The notes under the pieces were generated by a model. The model ran no database searches and had not been told where the DNA came from. It saw only the letters and a list, made by a program, of their open reading frames with translations. 7,167 nucleotides of DNA from Helicobacteraceae bacterium (GTDB taxonomy: Bacteria; Campylobacterota; Campylobacteria; Campylobacterales; Sulfurimonadaceae): the NCBI GenBank assembly GCA_030642185.1, contig DAOWOG010000053.1, positions 1-7,167 of the forward strand. Direction: 5' to 3'. Shown in pieces: positions 1-5,235 of the stretch. Position 1 is the first letter of the stretch. The number at the start of each line of letters is the position of its first letter. The position numbers were made by a program, and so were the translations under genes.

Positions 1-1216
1 CCTCTTCTGCTTCAATCTTAATACCACGTTCTCTGGCAACAAATTCAGCATTGACATAATTGATCGTATCACCGGTACTTTCAGCAATAGCACCTACCGT
101 GACAAATGTTGCCAAAGAATCAAGATACTGTGCAATATCGCCCTGTCCACTGACTTTGATAGAAATCAACGGTGCTCTGTTCATCTGTGAAGCTAAAAAT
201 CCTATTTTTTGTCCCATAACTAAAAACGGTTTGACAAAAGAAGGGATATTGGACTCATCAATCGGCAGATTGAATGCGTGCGGATAAGCAATGCCTTTAG
301 CAGCCTCTATCGCTTGCTGAGCTGCCTGAGTGCCTATGTTATATTGGGACTCAAAAGTGTTGGCACCAAGGTGTGGTGAGACCACGATATTATCAAGATC
401 CAACAGCGGATGATCCGTAGCAGGTTCTCTTGTAAATACATCAATACCGGCGAATCGGACTTTACCGGATTTCAGACCATTATAGAGGGCCTCTTCGTTA
501 TAGAGACCGCCACGCGCACAGTTGATCAGTATCACACCGTCTTTCATTCTCGATATCTCATCAGTACTGATCATATCGATCGTCTCCTGATTTTTCGGCG
601 TATGGATTGTGATGATATCACATGCCAGAATATCTTCAAAGTCCTCGGTATAGGAAATATCAAGATCCGTTGCTTTGGAAGCGCTGATGTAAGGATCATA
701 CGCAACAACATCCATCTCAAACGCTTTAGCTCTTGTGGCAACGCGGCTGCCGATATTACCGAAACCGATAACACCAAGCTTTTTACCTTTCATCTCATAT
801 CCATACCATTTTTCACGCTTCCAGACACGATCGGTCTTCAGGTGGTTATGTGAGTATGGGAACATACGCATACATGAAAGCATATGGGTCATTGTCAGTT
901 CGACTGCGGCAATCGTGTTGGCCGTTGGAACATTCATCACAATGATACCCTCTTTGGAACAGCCTTCAATATCAACATTATCTACACCGACACCGGCACG
1001 GACAATGGCTTTTAGATTTTTACCTGCATTGATAAATTTTTCATCAACATCCGTTGAACTGCGGGTAATTGTGACGTCAGCATCTGCAATAACATCTAAA
1101 AGAGCTGTTTTATCAATATCAGCTGCAAAAACATAATCTATCTGCTCATCATTTTTAAGCATCTCAAGACCGGCTTCGTGAATGTGGTCACACACTACAA
1201 CTTTATATTTTTCCAT
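1..1216 (-). CDS. serA: D-3-phosphoglycerate dehydrogenase, C-terminal end cut off by window
   Basis: This enzyme oxidises 3-phosphoglycerate to 3-phosphohydroxypyruvate with NAD, the first step of serine synthesis, in the cytosol. The frame is open from the ATG at 1216 to the window edge: 405 complete codons and no stop. Visible features are the N-terminal substrate domain (RAGVGVDNVD at about 73-82), the NAD-binding Rossmann glycine motif GFGNIG at 151-156, and the catalytic set Arg235 (in CARGG), Glu264 (in REP) and His282 (in SPHLGA). From about residue 317 the sequence continues into an intervening domain ending in NAEFVARERGI, as in the long (about 525-530 residue) SerA type. About 120 residues, expected to hold the ACT domain that usually mediates serine feedback, should lie beyond the window; that part is inferred. 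The start is supported by GAGGAA a few bases upstream and by the MEKYKVVV beginning typical of the family. serA follows the rpsA terminator, so it probably has its own promoter. Confidence 0.97.
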   Translation of the reverse strand, partial: MEKYKVVVCDHIHEAGLEMLKNDEQIDYVFAADIDKTALLDVIADADVTITRSSTDVDEKFINAGKNLKAIVRAGVGVDNVDIEGCSKEGIIVMNVPTANTIAAVELTMTHMLSCMRMFPYSHNHLKTDRVWKREKWYGYEMKGKKLGVIGFGNIGSRVATRAKAFEMDVVAYDPYISASKATDLDISYTEDFEDILACDIITIHTPKNQETIDMISTDEISRMKDGVILINCARGGLYNEEALYNGLKSGKVRFAGIDVFTREPATDHPLLDLDNIVVSPHLGANTFESQYNIGTQAAQQAIEAAKGIAYPHAFNLPIDESNIPSFVKPFLVMGQKIGFLASQMNRAPLISIKVSGQGDIAQYLDSLATFVTVGAIAESTGDTINYVNAEFVARERGIKIEAEE

Positions 1217-1220
1217 AATT

Positions 1221-1227
1221 TTCCTCT
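1221..1227 (-). promoter_or_regulatory. Ribosome binding site of serA
   Basis: On the minus strand AGAGGAA precedes AATT and then the ATG at 1216. It is a good Shine-Dalgarno match at short spacing and supports this start codon over any later Met. Confidence 0.7.
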
Positions 1228-1238
1228 TTGATAGTAAC

Positions 1239-1244
1239 ATGATA
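1239..1244 (-). promoter_or_regulatory. Possible -10 element for serA
   Basis: The minus strand has TATCAT preceded by a short T-run (CACTTT). A start site about seven bases downstream would give a leader of roughly 15 bases that still contains the GAGGAA site. No good -35 hexamer sits at normal distance, but Campylobacterota promoters often lack one. A competing match, TGTTACTAT (-10 at 1231-1236), would leave almost no leader. serA needs some promoter here if the upstream terminator is efficient, but this particular site is weakly supported. Confidence 0.25.
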
Positions 1245-1295
1245 AAAGTGATTGGCTTTTTGGAACCTTTTATCAATATGTTGAAACATACTCAT

Positions 1296-1349
1296 AAAAA
1301 GGCGCCTCTAAGGTTATCTTTAGAAGCTGCTCCGAACCTTGCGGAGCAG
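1296..1349 (-). terminator. Tandem-hairpin terminator after rpsA
   Basis: Reading the minus strand, transcription leaves rpsA and meets a perfect 8-bp GC-rich stem, CTGCTCCG with CGGAGCAG (1342-1349 with 1327-1334, 7-base loop). Directly after it comes a second 8-bp stem, GCTTCTAA with TTAGAGGC (1320-1327 with 1304-1311, one G-U pair, 8-base loop). Then GCC and TTTTT (1300-1296) follow. The two stems share base 1327, so they cannot both be complete at the same time. A stem followed by a T-run between two same-strand genes fits an intrinsic terminator. The 3-base gap before the T-run makes it imperfect, so some read-through into serA is plausible. Confidence 0.6.
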
Positions 1350-1366
1350 TTGTATAAGGGAATAGT

Positions 1367-3025
1367 CTATTTAAGTTTATCTTTAATCAGGTCACCAAGG
1401 GTATTGGATGAATCATCCTGATTTAAATCGTCGATTATTTTCTGATCAGCCAAACGTGCAAGTTTTTTAACTGAAAGGCGAATACGGTCCCGGTGAGTAT
1501 CGATCACAGCAATCGCTGCTTCAATCTCCTGACCTGCTTCAAGTTCTTCTACCTTAAGCGGTTCAATATCTTCATTTCGGATCAATGCATCTACACCGTC
1601 TTCAAGCGAAACAAAGATACCGAAATCTTTAATATCACGTATCGTTCCGTTGACGATATCATTAACATTATGTTCAGCAGCAAATTTTTCTACCGGGCTT
1701 TCCAGAAGCACCTTGCGATTCAATGAGATTTTTTGATCTTCTTTATGAATCTTTGCTATCTTCACTTCAACTTCATCACCGGACTTGAAGATATCTTTAC
1801 ACTTGACACTCTTTTCCCATGTAGCATCCTGATTATGTAGAAGCCCTTCTACACCGTCAATTTTTACAAAGGCACCAAAGTCAGTCAATGAAGTTACTAC
1901 ACCGGTAACAACATCACCTTCACGACGTTTTTTAACGAATTCATCAAACGGTTTTGGAAGGAGACGCTTGAGTGAAACACGCAGCTTATGTGTCTTGGGA
2001 TTGATTTCAATCACTTCAACATCAATCTCTTCATCGACCGTTAAATAGTCTTTCGGATGCTTGATATTCTTATCCCAGGTAATTTCAGATATATGTAAAA
2101 ATCCTTCTATATCATTACCCAGATCAACAAAGACACCATAAGCTTCAATATTGCTTACGGTTACGCCGATAGTATCACCTTCTTCAAGCTCATCTTCAAC
2201 TTCCTGCCAAGGATCAGGCAGCACTGCTTTGATCGAGAGTGAAAGATGACGTTTGTCTTTATCATAAGAAATCGCTTTTACAGTAACCTTGTCACCCTCG
2301 TTATATAACTTGGAAGGGTTTACCGGTCCTTTGTAGCTGATCTCATTGTAATGAACAAGCCCGTCAACACCGCCGACATCAACAAACATACCGTAACTGG
2401 TGATCTTTTTAATCACACCTTCAACTATTTTTTCATCTTCCATCAACGCATCAATAATCTCTTTTTTACGTTTACGTTCTTCATTAAAAAGTTTACGTCG
2501 TGAAAGAACAATTGAATTTTCATCAGCATCCAATTTGATAATCTGCGCTTTAATTTTTCGTCCGACAACATCATCTGAATCTTTGAATGCTGCGAGTGAA
2601 CGAGGAAGGAAAAAGCTGACGCCTTCAGCATCGACAATATAGCCGCCACGGTTTTTCTTGACAATGACACCTTCAACAATGATCTCTTCAAAGTCATCTT
2701 TATGTGCATTGATAAAATCAACTGTTTTCTGCTGTTCCACAACTTTTCTATGTGAAATCTTCGGTCGTTCATTATAGTGACCGGTAACCATAACCGTAAT
2801 CTTATCACCTACATTGAACTTCAGTTCACCATCTTCTGTACGAATCTCATCAAGATTAAGAATCCCCTCCAGTTTCTCGCCGACACCGACTAATGCTCTG
2901 TTGTCTTCTTCTTGAATTTCTACAATCTCGCCCTCTGTAATGCGGTTGGACTCTTGCTCTTTAAAAGAGGCCTCCAGCATCTCTGCGAAATTTTCTTCTT
3001 CCATTGCTTCGTTATCGAAAGCCAT
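1367..3025 (-). CDS. rpsA: 30S ribosomal protein S1, six S1 domains
   Basis: S1 binds mRNA on the small ribosomal subunit and helps initiation on structured or weak Shine-Dalgarno messages. The 552-residue length is close to the 557 of E. coli S1. Six S1/OB-fold repeats can be placed at about 29-93, 113-178, 197-266, 282-354, 368-438 and 453-522. Repeats 3 to 6 show the recurring pattern of YG or FG, then FVDxG or FVxxx, then xGLxH or xGFLHISE, and end in xSxSxK or xSLKR. Repeats 1 and 2 are more divergent, as expected for the ribosome-docking and protein-binding repeats of this family. The start at 3025 is chosen because AAGGGA lies five bases upstream; the next Met (residue 8) lacks such a site. 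The gene has its own promoter and a terminator, so it can be expressed independently of the pheT-aroA-ispH unit. No frameshift or missing repeat is seen. Confidence 0.97.
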   Translation of the reverse strand: MAFDNEAMEEENFAEMLEASFKEQESNRITEGEIVEIQEEDNRALVGVGEKLEGILNLDEIRTEDGELKFNVGDKITVMVTGHYNERPKISHRKVVEQQKTVDFINAHKDDFEEIIVEGVIVKKNRGGYIVDAEGVSFFLPRSLAAFKDSDDVVGRKIKAQIIKLDADENSIVLSRRKLFNEERKRKKEIIDALMEDEKIVEGVIKKITSYGMFVDVGGVDGLVHYNEISYKGPVNPSKLYNEGDKVTVKAISYDKDKRHLSLSIKAVLPDPWQEVEDELEEGDTIGVTVSNIEAYGVFVDLGNDIEGFLHISEITWDKNIKHPKDYLTVDEEIDVEVIEINPKTHKLRVSLKRLLPKPFDEFVKKRREGDVVTGVVTSLTDFGAFVKIDGVEGLLHNQDATWEKSVKCKDIFKSGDEVEVKIAKIHKEDQKISLNRKVLLESPVEKFAAEHNVNDIVNGTIRDIKDFGIFVSLEDGVDALIRNEDIEPLKVEELEAGQEIEAAIAVIDTHRDRIRLSVKKLARLADQKIIDDLNQDDSSNTLGDLIKDKLK

Positions 3026-3030
3026 ACCTA

Positions 3031-3036
3031 TCCCTT
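3031..3036 (-). promoter_or_regulatory. Ribosome binding site of rpsA
   Basis: AAGGGA on the minus strand, followed by TAGGT and the ATG at 3025. It decides the start of rpsA. Confidence 0.65.
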
Positions 3037-3057
3037 GTGTACATTTAAAATCTTGTG

Positions 3058-3072
3058 ATTATAGCTAAAAAT
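3058..3072 (-). promoter_or_regulatory. Promoter of rpsA (TATAAT with upstream T-rich element)
   Basis: The minus strand of the ispH-rpsA spacer reads ATTTTTAGCTATAAT. It has a perfect -10 hexamer at 3058-3063, with a T-run just upstream. This is the layout known for housekeeping-sigma promoters of Helicobacter and Campylobacter, which rely on the T-rich region more than on a -35 hexamer. The sequence further upstream is strongly A/T-rich with periodic A and T tracts, and no clear TTGACA is present. The predicted start near 3051 gives a leader of about 25 bases that includes the Shine-Dalgarno site. Confidence 0.7.
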
Positions 3073-3133
3073 TGCTTTTTTTACGATTATTTTTTGTTAG
3101 ATGAAAAATTTAAAGTAGTAATGAGAAAAATTT

Positions 3134-3961
3134 CTAAGAAATTTCCTCGATTGTATCAATGACTTTTTGAATAATCCAGTCAGGCGTAGATGCACCGGCA
3201 CTGATACCGCAGAAGTTCTTGGACTCAAACCATTTTGGATTAATATCTTCTTCGCATTCAATATGATAGCTGTCATGACAGTTTTCAGCTGCAATGGAAA
3301 AAAGCTGTTTGGTATTGGAAGAGTTTTTGCCGCCGATTACAATCATGATGTCAGCCTCTCTGGAGAGCTTTCTTGCAGCATCCTGATTTTCAAATGTAGC
3401 ATTGCAGATCGTGTTAAAGACACGTACCTCTTTATGACGGGGAATCAGATAATCGGCAATTTTGAGATAATCTTCTGCTTTTCGGGTCGTCTGTGCAACA
3501 ATGGCAATTTTTTCCCCAAGTTTGATTCCTTCGAGTTCACTCACATCCGTAACAACATAGGCACCATTTTGTGCATAGCTTTTGACACCTCTTATTTCAG
3601 GATGTTTCTCATCACCGAATATGACGATATCATACCCGCTTTCACTCATCTCATCACATATCTGCTGCGGTTTTGTCACATAAGGGCACGTTGCATCAAT
3701 TACATTTACCGACTCTTCATGAAGTTTGGCAAGTTCATTTTTCGGTATACCGTGCGTACGTATCACGGCTTTGTCACCTGTATGAAAATCATTCAGATCT
3801 TCTGTCAACGAGACATTGAAATCAAGGTTTAAACGCTCGATCTCCTTTGAATTATGGATCAGCGGACCGTAAGTGGATGAGTTTGTATTTTCTTCCGCAA
3901 TCTTGATAGCACGTTTCACACCAAAGCAAAATCCATACTTTTCTGCCAGTTGAATTTTCAT
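3134..3961 (-). CDS. ispH: 4-hydroxy-3-methylbut-2-enyl diphosphate reductase
   Basis: IspH (formerly LytB) reduces HMBPP to IPP and DMAPP, the last step of the MEP isoprenoid pathway, using an oxygen-sensitive iron-sulfur cluster. At 275 residues it has the usual size for the short form of the family. The three cluster cysteines are visible: Cys12 in GFCFGVKRA, Cys92 in DATCPYV and Cys186 in TICNAT. The substrate-pocket residues are also present: His36 (LIHN), His70 (RTHG), His120 and the proton-relay Glu122 (HPEIRG), Thr158 (AQTTR), the SSN triad at 214-216 and Ser258 (SAGAS). The enzyme therefore looks fully active. The ATG overlaps the aroA stop as ATGA, and AAGGTGG inside the end of aroA can serve as the ribosome binding site. 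No residue is missing and there is no fusion to S1, although rpsA lies next downstream. Confidence 0.97.
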   Translation of the reverse strand: MKIQLAEKYGFCFGVKRAIKIAEENTNSSTYGPLIHNSKEIERLNLDFNVSLTEDLNDFHTGDKAVIRTHGIPKNELAKLHEESVNVIDATCPYVTKPQQICDEMSESGYDIVIFGDEKHPEIRGVKSYAQNGAYVVTDVSELEGIKLGEKIAIVAQTTRKAEDYLKIADYLIPRHKEVRVFNTICNATFENQDAARKLSREADIMIVIGGKNSSNTKQLFSIAAENCHDSYHIECEEDINPKWFESKNFCGISAGASTPDWIIQKVIDTIEEIS

Positions 3962-5235
3962 CGTTCCACCTTGGTAATACTCTCAAGCAGCTCAAAAAAG
4001 TTTGGAAAAGAGGTGTTGATACAGTCGATATCTTCCACTTTCATCCCACAGCGCAGTCCGGCAATAATAAAACTCATGGCAATACGATGGTCACCGTGAC
4101 TCTCAACGACAGCCGGCATCAATTCGCCGCCAGTTACAGCATAACCGTCTTCAAATTCATCGACTTCTATCGCACAGTGACGCAGGTTTTCGACAACGGT
4201 AGAGATACGGTCACTCTCCTTGACACGAAGCTCTTCAGCATTTTTAATGACACTGGTTCCCTCGGCACATGCCATAGCAATGGAAAGTGCCGGCAATTCA
4301 TCAATCAGCCAGGAGATATTATCCTCTATCGTAATGGCTTTGAGCGGTGCATGTTTAATCGTTATATTTCCGATCGGCTCATATTTGTCATCTGTAAGAT
4401 CATAGGTCATATCAGCACCCATACGTTGCAGTGCTTTAAAAGCTTCAATCCGGGTCGGATTCAGCGTCACGCCTTCCAGCACTGCAGTTGCACCCGGTAC
4501 AATGGCTGCCGCTACTGCAAAGAAAAATGCACTTGACGGATCAGCCGGTACACGGATATCGAGTGGTGAGAGCAGTTCTTTCATCGGTTGGATCGTTGTC
4601 GTCAGACCATCGACCTCAATCCCGGCACCCATGCCTTTTAGCATTCGTTCCGTATGATCACGGCTGAGTTCAGGTTCACGGTATGAACAGGGAGCATCTG
4701 CATTCAGTGCCGCTAATATCATGGCACTTTTCACCTGTGCTGACGCTATACGGCTGCTATAGTCAAAGGCCTTCAGTGATCCACCCCGGATACTGAGTGG
4801 GGCCATGTCACCGTTGTTACGCCCGTCAAGCTGTGCACCGATATCACGTAAAGGACCTGTCACACGCTTCATAGGGCGTCGGTTCAGATATGCATCGCCA
4901 CTCAGCACAAAATGACCGTCAGCCGATGCCAAAAGACCGCAGAACAGCCGCATCCCTGTACCTGAATTACCGCAGTCCAAAACAGCATCAGGTTCCATGA
5001 TACCATCGGATTCAATCGTAATGATTTTACCGTCGTCTTCTACTTTGGCTCCGAGTTTTTCGACGATCCGTAACGAATTCATCGTATCTTCACCGCGAAG
5101 AAAGTTTTTAATGACCGTTTTACCCTCTGCCAGCATAGCGAACATCGCTGAACGATGTGAAATTGACTTGTCGGGTGCAATAGCACTGCTTTGAAATTGA
5201 AATGACTGAGCCGGATATACAGTTACCGTCTTCAT
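3958..5235 (-). CDS. aroA: 3-phosphoshikimate 1-carboxyvinyltransferase (EPSP synthase)
   Basis: EPSP synthase joins phosphoenolpyruvate to shikimate 3-phosphate, the sixth step of the shikimate pathway, leading to chorismate and aromatic amino acids. The protein is 425 residues, a normal length. Visible motifs are PDKSISHR (21-28; Lys23, Ser24, Arg28), DCGNSGTGMRL (87-97), NRRPM (118-122), SAQVKSA (165-171), RDHTERML (192-199), NPTR (259-262), IDELP with the catalytic Asp at about 312, KESDR (339-343) and HGDHR (380-384). SAQxK, RxHxE and NxTR are the motifs used to define class II EPSP synthases. The gene starts with ATG overlapping the pheT stop (ATGA at 5232-5235). Only a weak GGG lies upstream, so translation is probably coupled to pheT. 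At its other end it overlaps ispH in the same way. All catalytic residues appear intact. Confidence 0.97.
   Translation of the reverse strand: MKTVTVYPAQSFQFQSSAIAPDKSISHRSAMFAMLAEGKTVIKNFLRGEDTMNSLRIVEKLGAKVEDDGKIITIESDGIMEPDAVLDCGNSGTGMRLFCGLLASADGHFVLSGDAYLNRRPMKRVTGPLRDIGAQLDGRNNGDMAPLSIRGGSLKAFDYSSRIASAQVKSAMILAALNADAPCSYREPELSRDHTERMLKGMGAGIEVDGLTTTIQPMKELLSPLDIRVPADPSSAFFFAVAAAIVPGATAVLEGVTLNPTRIEAFKALQRMGADMTYDLTDDKYEPIGNITIKHAPLKAITIEDNISWLIDELPALSIAMACAEGTSVIKNAEELRVKESDRISTVVENLRHCAIEVDEFEDGYAVTGGELMPAVVESHGDHRIAMSFIIAGLRCGMKVEDIDCINTSFPNFFELLESITKVER

Noticed and set aside
410..1136. Two plus-strand frames of 147 and 133 codons opposite serA.
   Set aside because: Both are antisense to the conserved SerA catalytic and NAD-binding regions, which continue without a stop. 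Neither looks like a known protein.
2443..2808. A 121-codon minus-strand frame inside rpsA, shifted relative to the gene.
   Set aside because: The main rpsA frame is uninterrupted through six S1 repeats, so this is an out-of-frame shadow and not evidence of a frameshift.
3126..3144. A 7-bp inverted repeat (AAATTTC with GAAATTT, 3-base loop) at the ispH stop, followed by a few T on the minus strand.
   Set aside because: The stem has only one G-C pair, sits on an A/T-rich background and overlaps the coding end. It is too weak to call a terminator.
3167..3832. A 221-codon open frame on the plus strand opposite ispH.
   Set aside because: It lies entirely antisense to a well-conserved IspH with all catalytic residues. 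Its translation shows no recognisable domain, and its composition (many Phe, Ile, Cys, Arg) is that of a reverse-strand shadow.
4087..4536. A 149-codon plus-strand frame opposite aroA.
   Set aside because: It is antisense to the AroA C-terminal half with its intact IDELP and KESDR motifs, and it has no start-site support of its own.
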